Source: Saccharofermentans sp. (GTDB taxonomy: Bacteria > Bacillota > Clostridia > Saccharofermentanales > Saccharofermentanaceae). From it: 64,000 nt of DNA. The DNA lies in NCBI GenBank assembly GCA_016292135.1, contig JAEFAZ010000001.1, forward strand, positions 62,001 to 126,000. The letters are read 5' to 3'. Position 1 is the stretch's first letter. Each line of letters begins with the position of its first letter. The position numbers and the translations under genes are program-made. Positions 17,517 to 27,456 of this stretch are shown in pieces. The notes under the pieces are model-generated. The model saw nothing but the letters and a program-made list of their open reading frames with translations. It had not been told where the DNA came from and ran no database searches.

Positions 17517-19274
17517 ATGTCTACTATAGTATTGTGTATCAATTTCATATTGAGCCTGGCTTGCACATTCGCGCTTGTTATTATATCGCGCCATAGTAAT
17601 GTTTATCAGGTTTTGCTTTCCGTTGTGCTCACATTCAGCAATCTCGGCTTCTTCATGCTTTCCACCACAAGCAATATAGAATCGGCTCTCTTTGCCAATA
17701 CAGTATCCTATGCCGGCGGCGTATTCATCCCGATGATACTGATGTTCATGCTGGCATCGTTCTCCAAGATCAAGATCCCCAAGTGGTTCATCTACTTTAT
17801 CTCATTCATCAATGTCGTTATCTATGTGCTTATAGCGACCACGGAGTTCACCGGTTTTTACTATCAGGATTTTGAACTGAAGTATGGCGTATCAGCTTAT
17901 ATCTCAGCCAAGTACGGCATTCTTTATCCCGTAAGGCTTGTCATCCTGGCGGTCGAGCTGATCCTCTGTCTTGTATTCTTCTTCAGATCCGGCAAATCCA
18001 AGAAAGCCGTTTCCACCAAGGCGATGTTCCCTTATATCGTGGTGTTGTTCTTGGGCGTTCTGGGATACGGAATGGAATATATCCTGAACCTCAAGTCGTT
18101 CATCCTGCCTTTTGTATACCTCGTTGCGGCTGCCATGCTCGTCGTGGTATCGGAGAATCTGGGCTTCTATGATGTTTCTCTTTCCGTAGGGGAGAAGATC
18201 CAGGAACTGAGCAATTACGCCTATATCGTATTTGACAAGGATCTGAGGTTCATTGGCTGCAACAAGCCGGCTCTCGACTTTTTCCCTGAACTTGCGAACG
18301 TGAAGATAGACAGCCCGTATAATCCTTCCACGTATGCTTCCGGCGTCCTTTTCAACTGGCTGATCGAAAACGCCAAGAAGGGTGAACAGCAATACGGATG
18401 CAAATACGAGCGAGACCTTACGATGAATGACGGTATTGCCGAGCTCCGTAAGTTCCTTCATGTCGAGATGAGCTTCCTACATTCCAATTTCAGGAAGAGC
18501 ATAATCGGCTATCTGGTCGAGATAACGGATAATACCACACAGCACGATGTTATCGAAAAACTGAACTTCAGCGGCATGAGATATAAGAGGGAAGCGGATA
18601 ACGCAATTGCCAAGGCCAAGAACATGCAGACATCCATCATACTCGGAATGGCAGCCATGATCGAAAGCCGTGACAACTCCACGGGTGGTCATATCAACAG
18701 AACGTCTGCCTGTATGGCACTGTTCGTTGATAATCTCCGCAAGAATCCCGGATACAGCTATCCCGAATATTACTGGGACAGCATTATCAATGCAGCCCCG
18801 CTGCACGATCTCGGCAAGATCATGGTTGACGACAGGATCTTAAAGAAGCCTGAAAGCCTTAATGATGAGGAATATGCCGAGATGAAGACACACGCAGCCG
18901 AAGGCGCAAAGCTCCTGCGTTCCGTCCTTGCCGACGTTGACGACAGGGAATATGTTAAGGTTGCTACGAACATAGCTCACTATCATCATGAAAAATACGA
19001 CGGAAGCGGTTATCCGGATCATCTGTCCGGCGAAGAGATCCCGTTCGAAGCCCGTATCATGGCGCTGCCGGATGTATTTGATGCTCTTGCGAGTGCCAGG
19101 TATTACAAAGCACATATGACCTATGATGAGGCCTTCGACATCATCAAGAAGGATCTCGGCACCCATTTCGACCCGAGGCTCGGAAGGATATTCCTGTCGA
19201 TGAGAAAAGAGATCAGCGAACTTTATGACTCATTTGAGACCACTTCTTATTCAAGAAGAGATATGAAGAAATAA
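17517..19274 (+). CDS. Membrane HD-GYP domain protein (probable c-di-GMP phosphodiesterase)
   Basis: A 585-residue protein with seven or so N-terminal membrane helices, like the N-terminal 7TM unit of some histidine kinases (residues 1 to about 215). A PAS-like region follows (SNYAYIVFDKDLRFIGCNKPALDFF), then an HD-GYP domain: STGGHINRTSACM, HDLGKIMVDDRIL (H430-D431), THAAEGAKLL, and HYHHEKYDGSGYP with the GYP signature. Such domains hydrolyse cyclic di-GMP. An AGGGAGG ribosome-binding site precedes the ATG. It is divergent from birA. The signal sensed is unknown. Confidence 0.88.
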   Translation: MSTIVLCINFILSLACTFALVIISRHSNVYQVLLSVVLTFSNLGFFMLSTTSNIESALFANTVSYAGGVFIPMILMFMLASFSKIKIPKWFIYFISFINVVIYVLIATTEFTGFYYQDFELKYGVSAYISAKYGILYPVRLVILAVELILCLVFFFRSGKSKKAVSTKAMFPYIVVLFLGVLGYGMEYILNLKSFILPFVYLVAAAMLVVVSENLGFYDVSLSVGEKIQELSNYAYIVFDKDLRFIGCNKPALDFFPELANVKIDSPYNPSTYASGVLFNWLIENAKKGEQQYGCKYERDLTMNDGIAELRKFLHVEMSFLHSNFRKSIIGYLVEITDNTTQHDVIEKLNFSGMRYKREADNAIAKAKNMQTSIILGMAAMIESRDNSTGGHINRTSACMALFVDNLRKNPGYSYPEYYWDSIINAAPLHDLGKIMVDDRILKKPESLNDEEYAEMKTHAAEGAKLLRSVLADVDDREYVKVATNIAHYHHEKYDGSGYPDHLSGEEIPFEARIMALPDVFDALASARYYKAHMTYDEAFDIIKKDLGTHFDPRLGRIFLSMRKEISELYDSFETTSYSRRDMKK

Positions 19275-19370
19275 GACCATTCGGTTACAAAGCGCGTCAA
19301 ACAGGGGTTCAGGTCCTCTCCACATGGTAAAATATGAAAGATAATAGCCATGAAAGGAGAGGATTGTTTT

Positions 19371-20699
19371 ATGCAAGGCAATGATAATCTCGATAGACTT
19401 ATCAGATATTCAAGACCTGTTAAGATCACAACTCTTATATTGGGTTGTATCTTGACCGTATCGTCGCTCGTTGTCAGCAATTGCGGTGCAACTGATTCTG
19501 TCAGTCTGCAGATACCCGCAAACTATTCCGCTGAAAGATCTTCCCGACTGGGCTATGTAGAGATAGAGAACAGAGCTCCCAGATTTAATATTGATGATTA
19601 CACATATGTAGCAGATGACATCGATTTCGCTGTTGAGAATTTCAAGGAGACAGCAGAACCGGAAAATCTTTCTTATGACGGTAACAGATATCTGGTGGCA
19701 AAGAAGAAGGCGACGGTATATTCGGATCTTGAACTGTCGGAGGAATTGGAGAAGCTCAAGGCTAACGATGTGGTAATCCTGATATCGACTGATGAGGATC
19801 TGGCATATGTTAAGACCGCATCCGGAGAGAGAGGATACATGAAGAGGGAAGCGCTTTCCGATGAGCCTGCAGAAGGCACGCCGACTCCCACAGCAACCCC
19901 GGAACCCACAAAAGCAACTAAAGATGCAAAAGCAACTCCGACACCGAAGGATAAGAACAAAGACAATACAAATAAGGTTGCAACTGCAACTTCTACGCCT
20001 ACGCCAACTGTAACTGTAGTTGCAAAACCTACAAAGGGTGCGTCGGATAACAAATCCGGTGTCACCGAGGACAAGTGCAAGAAGACCGTTTACACGACCG
20101 ATGCAGTTAATCTGAGAAAGGGGCCCGGTACGGAATATGACCGTGTCAGACTTCTTTCCAAGGGAGATGAGGTCAAGGTCGTAGCTCTTACTTCGAACGG
20201 CTGGTATAAGAATGAGGATGGATATTATCTGAGAGCAGATCTTACGACTGATACAATACCTCAGCCTACTCCGACTGACAAACCTGATGATCAGGGAAGC
20301 GGCGGTTCGGCAAAGGTTACCGGCGGCAATAAGAGTGATTACTCTAACTTTGCTGATTATGTTAAGAGTTTTATCGGAGTTAAATATGTATTTGCAGCGT
20401 GCTCCATAGACAAGGTCGATTGTTCCGGTCTTACCAAATACTGTTTCGGAAAATGGTACGGACTCGATCTTCCTCACAGTGCGCATTCACAGTCACAGAT
20501 GGGCAAGGAAGTGTCCATTGAGAATATTAAGACGGCTGATATCGTCTGTTTCGATTATGACAGGAACGGCAGGATAGATCATGTTGGCATCTATGTCGGC
20601 GGCGGTGTTGTGGTTCATGCATCAGAGACAAGAGGCTGCGTAAGGGCATCGTCTCTTTCTGGAATGAGCGGCATCGCCACGATCAGAAGACTGGTCTAG
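19371..20699 (+). CDS. Secreted SH3-domain NlpC/P60 peptidoglycan hydrolase
   Basis: A 442-residue cell-wall endopeptidase. It has an N-terminal signal or anchor segment (residues 17-35), a first SH3-like region (about 100-160), a Thr/Pro/Lys-rich spacer (TPTATPEPTKATKDAKATPT), a second SH3 domain (VNLRKGPGTEYDRVRLL) and a C-terminal NlpC/P60 domain. The catalytic residues C351 (KVDCSGLTKY), H404 (RIDHVGIYV) and H416 are visible. These enzymes cut gamma-D-glutamyl-diamino-acid bonds in peptidoglycan. The ATG at 19371 was preferred to the one at 19350 because AAAGGAGAGG lies between them. Confidence 0.92.
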   Translation: MQGNDNLDRLIRYSRPVKITTLILGCILTVSSLVVSNCGATDSVSLQIPANYSAERSSRLGYVEIENRAPRFNIDDYTYVADDIDFAVENFKETAEPENLSYDGNRYLVAKKKATVYSDLELSEELEKLKANDVVILISTDEDLAYVKTASGERGYMKREALSDEPAEGTPTPTATPEPTKATKDAKATPTPKDKNKDNTNKVATATSTPTPTVTVVAKPTKGASDNKSGVTEDKCKKTVYTTDAVNLRKGPGTEYDRVRLLSKGDEVKVVALTSNGWYKNEDGYYLRADLTTDTIPQPTPTDKPDDQGSGGSAKVTGGNKSDYSNFADYVKSFIGVKYVFAACSIDKVDCSGLTKYCFGKWYGLDLPHSAHSQSQMGKEVSIENIKTADIVCFDYDRNGRIDHVGIYVGGGVVVHASETRGCVRASSLSGMSGIATIRRLV

Positions 20700-20721
20700 C
20701 AGAAATCTTCATGGTAATCAG

Positions 20722-20756
20722 ATTGGGACGGTCAAATCGACTGTCCCAATTTTTTT
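20722..20756. terminator. Bidirectional terminator between NlpC/P60 and dipeptidase genes
   Basis: ATTGGGAC and GTCCCAAT form the outer stem; GTC/GAC extends it past one G-T pair. T7 follows on the plus strand and an A/T-rich stretch on the other side. It lies between convergent genes and overlaps the 3' end of the dipeptidase gene. Confidence 0.85.
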
Positions 20757-22021
20757 ATAGCTTCGGACAAGACCTTGATGTCGGTCTCGAGATCATTGAT
20801 GCTCCTTGATTCATTTGCCTGGTGGCACTGGTCTTTTGCCCAGGGAGCCTGGAGACCGAATGCTATCGTATTGGGAATATGTCTTGCATAGGTTCCGCCG
20901 CCTATTGCGATCGGTTCCGAGTATTCTTCGCGGTATTCCTCTTTGAATCCGTCGTAAAGGTCCATATTTTCCTTCCAGACTTCAGTAAGCAGGGAAACTC
21001 GTTCATCGTTCTTATCCTTGATAAGAGGCATCATATGGTTGATGACCGACAGCTTGAGACCGTATTTGGATGCTTTGCTGCGGATATGCTCTAATATTTT
21101 ATCCGCCGGATATGTAGCAGGATATCTGATATCAACTATCAGGGATTCATATCCGTTCTCGATATCAAGGATCGCGGGATTGCATGTAACCCCGCCTGAC
21201 AGATCTTCTTCATGGCAGCCTGTAAAGACTTTTGCATCAAATTCAGGCAGATGATCTGAGATATATTTAAGAAGAAGGGATCTTTCGATGTCGGATTGAG
21301 GCATCTTTCTGACAGCTTCAAAGATAGCGTTCTTTCCGAGTTCCGGCCTTGACGCGTGTCCGGGGATGCCTTCGGCTTCTATATTCAGACCCTTATCGTT
21401 ACTTATGACTGCGTGCGCCGGGACCATGTTGGGGGCAGATCCTGCTTTGGCATAAAGGGCTCTGTCGCAGTCGAATCCTTCGATCTTGATCTGAAGGATT
21501 CCCTTTTCGGCAAAGATAACGGGGAATTCGGCGTCAGGAGTAATGGCGAATTCAGGTATCTCGCAGTTTTCGGAATATTCTTCGATGCAGCCGCAGGTCC
21601 TTTCCTCATCAGTTCCGAGTATAAGTCTTATGCGGCAGGGAGGAAGAAGGCCTTGTTCTTTCAGCCTTTTCATGGCAAAGAAACTGGCTGCGGCAGGTCC
21701 TTTGTCGTCTACGATGCCGCGGCCTCTGAGCACGCCGTTATCTTCTGTCAGAGTGAAAGGATCTGTATTCCAGCCGGATCCTTCGGGGACCACGTCCAGG
21801 TGACAGACGATGCCCAGGAGCTTGCCGGAACCGGTTTCGAGCCAGCCGGCTTTATCGTTGATGACTCCTGTCGAAAAGCCGTTTGCTTCAGCTTCCATAA
21901 GGAAATAATCGAGAGCCTGTTTGGGGTTTTTGCCATAGGGCGCGCCGGGCTGAGGGTCTCCGCCGGTGCTCTTGATGGAAATAAGCTTTGACAAAAAATC
22001 CTTCTCATAATCTGAAAGCAT
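20732..22021 (-). CDS. M20 family dipeptidase, PepV/Sapep type
   Basis: A 429-residue metallopeptidase of the PepV group, which cleaves dipeptides in the cytoplasm. The metal-site motifs are CHLDVVPEGSGW (His-x-Asp), GRGIVDDKGPAAA (bridging Asp), GTDEERTCG (Glu-Glu) and ITPDAEFPV. The late His lies in GGGTYARHIPN. A lid domain occupies the middle. Full length for the family. It is convergent with the NlpC/P60 gene and may help recycle peptides, although that link is only positional. Confidence 0.92.
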   Translation of the reverse strand: MLSDYEKDFLSKLISIKSTGGDPQPGAPYGKNPKQALDYFLMEAEANGFSTGVINDKAGWLETGSGKLLGIVCHLDVVPEGSGWNTDPFTLTEDNGVLRGRGIVDDKGPAAASFFAMKRLKEQGLLPPCRIRLILGTDEERTCGCIEEYSENCEIPEFAITPDAEFPVIFAEKGILQIKIEGFDCDRALYAKAGSAPNMVPAHAVISNDKGLNIEAEGIPGHASRPELGKNAIFEAVRKMPQSDIERSLLLKYISDHLPEFDAKVFTGCHEEDLSGGVTCNPAILDIENGYESLIVDIRYPATYPADKILEHIRSKASKYGLKLSVINHMMPLIKDKNDERVSLLTEVWKENMDLYDGFKEEYREEYSEPIAIGGGTYARHIPNTIAFGLQAPWAKDQCHQANESRSINDLETDIKVLSEAIKKLGQSI

Positions 22022-22198
22022 CGTAAGGTCCTTCTTTCATCATTTTCAAGGAGTATTGTACACTTTATCTTCCGTTTTTGCCTTGGCATTCCATCAATTC
22101 GCCGATTTTATATTTAATTAAGAAAATAATGCTCATGAATGTTATAATCTATTTCGGATTATCGTGCGGTAGTCATGTTCGCACGCCTTGGAGTATAT

Positions 22199-22987
22199 AT
22201 GCGAAGATACATTTTCAATGCCCGTGACATAGCGGCTTACATCAAGTATTTCTCTGTCCCGCCTCATCTTGAGGTGTCATATATGCAGTACATATTCAAC
22301 CTGGGGGAGAGGGTCCTGGCCAAACCTTTGGCAAGCGACTTTGAGAGATTCAAGATGGAAGTATACAGGGAACTCTATTCCCTGTGGGCTAACGGATTCG
22401 AGAATGACAAATCGGATATCTCCGATATCGCGATGCCTGGACAGATCCCCTTTGTATGCGATATCGAATGCATGAGCCTTGAATCGTACATGAAGCTTAT
22501 ATGTCTCCACCTCATATACACACGCAACCTGCCATACGTTAACCTTAACTTTGCGGGTCTTGCACTGACTTTACATATCAGGTGCAGCGAGGAGATCTAT
22601 CATGACAATATTAAGAGGATCTTCGGATCTTTGAATCTTGTGTCTTTCGACAGATTCGGCAAACCCTTCGATCTTGCCGAGGGTATACCCGATGAACTGC
22701 TGAGAGTCGCATTGACCGAAGAATTCAGACAGATCCTTGCCGGGAATAATGTCGATTTTAAGGAATCGCTGCGCAAAGAGCAGACCGCCTGGGTCGAAGA
22801 CTTGAAGAAAAAGAGTCTTGAAGTGTTCGGCAAGATACCCGCGGTTAAGAAAAAAGCTCCTGCGCGCAGGAAGACCGAGAAAGACGACAGCAAGGACAAG
22901 GCAAGACAGGACAGCAAGCTTCAGCCCAAGGGAGCTCCCGTCACTGTTGCCAAGCCCATGGCCCGGGATAACGGAGGAAGAGATTGA
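22199..22987 (+). CDS. Conserved-looking hypothetical protein with basic C-terminal tail
   Basis: I do not recognise this 262-residue protein. Residues 1 to about 215 look like a soluble alpha-helical fold with regular hydrophobic spacing and no signal peptide. Residues 216-262 are a Lys/Arg/Asp-rich, probably disordered tail (KKKAPARRKTEKDDSKDKAR). The ATG at 22199 has TTGGAGT before it; an ATG at 22175 has no ribosome-binding site. Its stop overlaps the start of the giant activase gene by one base (TGATG), so the two are translationally coupled and probably work together. Confidence 0.6.
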   Translation: MRRYIFNARDIAAYIKYFSVPPHLEVSYMQYIFNLGERVLAKPLASDFERFKMEVYRELYSLWANGFENDKSDISDIAMPGQIPFVCDIECMSLESYMKLICLHLIYTRNLPYVNLNFAGLALTLHIRCSEEIYHDNIKRIFGSLNLVSFDRFGKPFDLAEGIPDELLRVALTEEFRQILAGNNVDFKESLRKEQTAWVEDLKKKSLEVFGKIPAVKKKAPARRKTEKDDSKDKARQDSKLQPKGAPVTVAKPMARDNGGRD

Positions 22988-25900
22988 TGAGCAAAAGATA
23001 CAGGATGGGACTTGATATCGGATCGACCACGATCAAGGTGGTCCTTCTTGACGGAGACGATATCATTCATCGTGAGTACAGACGACATCATTCAGATGTT
23101 TCAGGACTTCTGAATGAGCTTTTTGATGAGCTTAATGCCAAATTCCCCGGCATCAGGGTATCCGTTGTCATAACCGGATCCGGCGGCTTGTCCGTAGCCA
23201 ACTGGCTGGGACTCAAGTTCACTCAGGAAGTTATGGCCGAGACCTGCGCCATTAGAAAATATCATCCTGAGACAGACGTAATAATCGAGCTGGGCGGTGA
23301 GGATGCGAAGATCACATACATGCATCCGGTCCTGGAACAGAGGATGAACGGGACCTGTGCCGGCGGTACGGGTGCTTTCATCGATCAGATGGCATCGCTC
23401 CTTCAGACGGATGCTGACGGCCTTAACAACTTCGCCAAGGATTACCGTTCTTTATATACCATCGCAAGCCGCTGCGGCGTTTTCGCAAAGAGCGACCTTC
23501 AGCCCCTTATCAACGAGGGTGCTGCAAAGGAAGACTTAGCGGCTTCTATCTATCAGTCAGTAGTCAACCAGACTATCGCCGGACTTGCCTGCGGCCGCCC
23601 GATCAAGGGTAACGTCGCATTCCTCGGCGGACCACTGTATTTCAACTCCGAGCTCCGCAATGCATTCGAGAGGACGCTCGCCGATAAGGCCAAGTCTTTC
23701 TGGATGCCTGAGGATGCTCAGATATATGTTGCCCTCGGCGCTGCTTTAAGCAACGATCCGGAAGATGAGGGCGTTATCCTTTCTGAACTCCTCGAAAAGT
23801 TCAAGAACAAGGAAGGATTTGTTCCCGACATCATCAGGATCGATCCGATCTTCAAGGATGAGGCTGATAAAGCCAGATTTGATGAGAGGCATGAGAAGGA
23901 CAAGATCCCCGTATTGGATATCAGGGATCAGAAGGGACCTCTTTTCCTCGGCGTCGATGCAGGATCCACGACGACCAAGGCCGTCGTTATCAACGGCAAG
24001 GGCGATCTTGTCTATACCTACTATGCAGGCAACAAGGGAAATCCCGTCATGAGCGCTGTCAATATCCTCCGCGACATCTATGAGAAGATGCCGGAAGACT
24101 GCTATATAGTCAATTCATGTGTCACGGGTTACGGCGAGAACATCATCAAGGCTTCGCTCGGTGTTGATATCGGCGAGATCGAGACTATGGCGCATTTTAA
24201 GTCAGCCAAGTTCTTCTGCCCGGATGTCGATTTCATCATCGATATCGGCGGACAGGACATGAAGTGCATGAAGATAAGGAACGGCGTTATCGATTCGATC
24301 ATGCTCAATGAAGCATGCTCTTCGGGGTGCGGCTCTTTCATACAGACCTTTGCACAGACCCTGGGCATGGATTCCAAGCAGTTTGCAAGGGAAGCTCTTG
24401 CTGCCACCAAACCTGTCGATCTCGGTACCAGATGTACCGTCTTCATGAATTCCAAGGTAAAACAGGCACAGAAGGAAGGAGCGTCAGTCGGAGATATCTC
24501 GGCCGGACTTTCCTATTCTGTCGTACGTAACGCTCTTTACAAGGTCATCAAGATAAGAGACACAGAGCAGCTCGGCAAGAACATAGTCGTTCAGGGAGGA
24601 ACCTTCCTCAATGACGCTATCCTGAGGTGTTTTGAGATCGTATCCGGAAGAGACGTCATCCGTCCCAATGTCGCAGGTCTCATGGGTGCTTTCGGTGCCG
24701 CTCTGATCGCAAGGGAGAGGGTTCCCGAAGCAGAAGATTACCGTTCATCTGTATTAGGACCCGAAGAACTGGATGCATTCAGCATGGAGACTGAGAATAC
24801 CCAGTGCCCCGGATGTACAAACCACTGCAGGCTCACTATCGCGACTTTCTCCAACGGCAGGAAGTTCGTGTCAGGCAACAGATGCGAAAGAGGTGAAGAT
24901 ATCGTCCTTTCAGGCGAGGCTTCCGTAAAGAGCGACGAGGAGAGACTGCCGAACCTGTTCAAATATAAATACGAGAGGACTTTCGCTCACTATAAGCCCC
25001 TTAAGGAAGAGGATGCGCCGAGAGGCGTAATCGGTATCCCGAGGGCTTTGAACCAGTATGAGAACTATCCTTTCTGGTTTACCGTGCTGACCAAGCTCGG
25101 ATTCCGCGTGCTGATCTCCGCAAGATCGTCGCATGCCCTTTTCGAGAAGGGAATGGAGACGATCCCTTCTGAGAGCGTATGTTATCCCGCTAAGCTCGTT
25201 CACGGTCATATCGAAAATCTCATTGCCCGCGGCATCGATACGATCTTCTATCCTGACGTTCCTTACGAGGGCATCGAAAACAGCAATTCCAACAACCACT
25301 ACAATTGCCCGATCGTATGCTCATATCCTGAGGTCATCAAGAACAACGTGGAGAACCTCCGTGACAAGAAGATCAGATACCTTAATCCTTTCACGCCTCT
25401 CGACAATCTTGAGAGTGTTGCCAATAACCTCGTGAAGTGTTTCTCATATTGCAACGTTACCCTGGATGAAGCCATGGCAGCATGCGAGGAAGGCGCAAGG
25501 GAATACCATAACTATAAGAAAGACATCTCAAAAGAGGGTAAGAAGACTCTTGAACTGATGAATAAGAGAGGCCTTAAGGGCGTTGTTCTCGCGGGAAGAC
25601 CATATCATGTCGATCCCGAGATCAACCACGGCATCCCTGAGATGATCAATGCGCTGGGCCTGGCTGTCCTTACGGAGGATTCCGTTGCAAAGCCCGGTGT
25701 GCTCAAGCGTCCCATAAGAGTCGTTGACCAGTGGATGTACCATACGAGACTTTACGAGGCAGCCGCTTTCGTTATCTCCCATCCCGAACTTGAGCTCGTT
25801 CAGCTCACGAGCTTCGGATGCGGTCTCGATGCGGTTACGTCTGACCAGGTTCAGGAGATCCTTGAGTCTTCTGGAAAACTCTATACTCTGCTCAAGATAG

Positions 25901-27456
25901 ACGAAGTATCCAATCTCGGTGCTGCAAGGATCAGGATGAGATCGCTCGTTGTTGCCATGAACGAGAGAGATCAGTCTAATGCGGCAAAGGGCGGTGAAAC
26001 GGCAGTTGTTCCTTCTGATGAAGGCAATTATGTCTTGAAGCGCAAAGAGTTTAAGAAGATACACCGCAAGAACCACACGATCCTTGCGCCTCAGATGGCG
26101 CCTATCGATTTCGAGTTCCTCGAAGCAACATTCCACAAGGCCGGATATAAGCTCAGGGTCCTTAAACAGGCTACGAGGGAAGACATCGAGTGCGGATTGA
26201 AGTTCGTAAATAACGATGCTTGTTTCCCGACTGTCATCGTCGTCGGTCAGATGATGAATGCGATCTTAAGGGGCGAGATAGATCCCGACAACACGACAGT
26301 GACGATCACGCAGACCGGCGGCGGATGCCGTGCGACCAACTATGTCGCTTTCCTGCGTAAAGCTCTGAAGGAAGCCGGATATCCCCAGATACCCGTAATA
26401 GCTCTCTCCGTACAGCAGTTCGAGAAGAATGAAGGCTTTACGCCGACGATCCCCTTCATCCTTAATGCCGTAAGGTCATTTGCGATGGGTGACATGCTTT
26501 CGACTCTCCTTTTGAGGACGAGACCTTATGAGACGGTGCCCGGAGCTGCGAATGCACTCTATTCATACTTCAATATAATCGGAAGACGCATGATCAATCC
26601 TTCCGACCGCTACGAAGACTTAAGTGAGAGATACGACCGCATCATGCCCGGATCTTATTATTCCAGATCCCCCGAGGAGCAGAAGGCGATCGACCGGGTA
26701 CTTGCTGGCATAGGCGTTGATCTTAAGAATCCGCCTGTTATCAAGAAGTACAAGCAGTTCGTAAAGCTGGCAGTCGAAAAGTTCGACCAGCTCCCTCTGC
26801 AGGACATCCCGAGGAAACCGAGAGTCGGACTTGTAGGAGAGATCCTCGTAAAGTTCCAGCCTGACGCTAACAACAACGCCATTGACGTGATCGAGCAGGA
26901 AGGCTGTGAAGGCGTTCTGCCCGGCGTTCTGGATTTCTTCCTCTACTGCTGCTACAACCCTATCTGGGCTGCTGAAAACCTGGGAAGGAGCAGTAAGAGC
27001 GCCAGGATCAACCAGCAGATAATCAATTTCCTTGAAATTTTGAGACATCCTATCAACAAGGCATTCGCTAAGACAAACGGTAAGTTCATGATGACCGAGA
27101 GGATAGAGGAACTGGCCAAGAAGTCATCCACGGTATTAAGCTGCGGCAACTTCTGCGGTGAAGGGTGGTTCTTAACGGCCGAGATGATCGAGCTCATACA
27201 GGACGGAGTTCCGAATATCATCTGTGCACAGCCTTTTGCATGTCTGCCTAACCATGTTACCGGTAAGGGCATGATCAAGGAATTAAGACGTCAGTATCCG
27301 ACTTCCAACATAATCGCGATAGATTATGACCCGGGTGCATCTGAAGCTAACCAGCTCAACAGGATCAAGCTCATGATCAGCACCGCCCATGAAGTCAGGA
27401 ACAGGCAGATCGAAGAAGAGAACAAAAAGAAAGACTTTTCGGAGGGTAAGGACTGA
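22987..27456 (+). CDS. Giant BadF/HgdC-type ATPase fused to HgdB-like domain (acyl-CoA dehydratase activase-related)
   Basis: A 1489-residue protein. Residues 1 to about 270 and about 310-580 are two ASKHA ATPase domains of the BadF/BcrA/HgdC type (MGLDIGSTTIKVV and FLGVDAGSTTTKAVV). Each has the cysteine loop of activases (NGTCAGGTGAFID and NEACSSGCGSFIQ). A cysteine-rich segment follows (NTQCPGCTNHCRL), then DUF2229-like and HgdB-like regions to the C terminus. HgdC-type activases drive one electron into 2-hydroxyacyl-CoA dehydratases with ATP. These large fused versions are widespread in Clostridia, but their substrate is not known to me. Coupled to the hypothetical gene upstream and to polA downstream. 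Confidence 0.85.
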   Translation: MSKRYRMGLDIGSTTIKVVLLDGDDIIHREYRRHHSDVSGLLNELFDELNAKFPGIRVSVVITGSGGLSVANWLGLKFTQEVMAETCAIRKYHPETDVIIELGGEDAKITYMHPVLEQRMNGTCAGGTGAFIDQMASLLQTDADGLNNFAKDYRSLYTIASRCGVFAKSDLQPLINEGAAKEDLAASIYQSVVNQTIAGLACGRPIKGNVAFLGGPLYFNSELRNAFERTLADKAKSFWMPEDAQIYVALGAALSNDPEDEGVILSELLEKFKNKEGFVPDIIRIDPIFKDEADKARFDERHEKDKIPVLDIRDQKGPLFLGVDAGSTTTKAVVINGKGDLVYTYYAGNKGNPVMSAVNILRDIYEKMPEDCYIVNSCVTGYGENIIKASLGVDIGEIETMAHFKSAKFFCPDVDFIIDIGGQDMKCMKIRNGVIDSIMLNEACSSGCGSFIQTFAQTLGMDSKQFAREALAATKPVDLGTRCTVFMNSKVKQAQKEGASVGDISAGLSYSVVRNALYKVIKIRDTEQLGKNIVVQGGTFLNDAILRCFEIVSGRDVIRPNVAGLMGAFGAALIARERVPEAEDYRSSVLGPEELDAFSMETENTQCPGCTNHCRLTIATFSNGRKFVSGNRCERGEDIVLSGEASVKSDEERLPNLFKYKYERTFAHYKPLKEEDAPRGVIGIPRALNQYENYPFWFTVLTKLGFRVLISARSSHALFEKGMETIPSESVCYPAKLVHGHIENLIARGIDTIFYPDVPYEGIENSNSNNHYNCPIVCSYPEVIKNNVENLRDKKIRYLNPFTPLDNLESVANNLVKCFSYCNVTLDEAMAACEEGAREYHNYKKDISKEGKKTLELMNKRGLKGVVLAGRPYHVDPEINHGIPEMINALGLAVLTEDSVAKPGVLKRPIRVVDQWMYHTRLYEAAAFVISHPELELVQLTSFGCGLDAVTSDQVQEILESSGKLYTLLKIDEVSNLGAARIRMRSLVVAMNERDQSNAAKGGETAVVPSDEGNYVLKRKEFKKIHRKNHTILAPQMAPIDFEFLEATFHKAGYKLRVLKQATREDIECGLKFVNNDACFPTVIVVGQMMNAILRGEIDPDNTTVTITQTGGGCRATNYVAFLRKALKEAGYPQIPVIALSVQQFEKNEGFTPTIPFILNAVRSFAMGDMLSTLLLRTRPYETVPGAANALYSYFNIIGRRMINPSDRYEDLSERYDRIMPGSYYSRSPEEQKAIDRVLAGIGVDLKNPPVIKKYKQFVKLAVEKFDQLPLQDIPRKPRVGLVGEILVKFQPDANNNAIDVIEQEGCEGVLPGVLDFFLYCCYNPIWAAENLGRSSKSARINQQIINFLEILRHPINKAFAKTNGKFMMTERIEELAKKSSTVLSCGNFCGEGWFLTAEMIELIQDGVPNIICAQPFACLPNHVTGKGMIKELRRQYPTSNIIAIDYDPGASEANQLNRIKLMISTAHEVRNRQIEEENKKKDFSEGKD

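Noticed and set aside
19303..19319. A tRNA T-arm remnant or attachment site (AGGGG TTCAGGT CCTCT).
   Set aside because: No acceptor, D or anticodon arm fits around it, and no integrase gene is nearby; chance is the simpler explanation.
19410..20486. A 358-codon minus-strand open frame opposite the NlpC/P60 gene.
   Set aside because: It is an antisense shadow rich in Cys, Arg and Ser with no ribosome-binding site; the plus-strand gene has clear domains.
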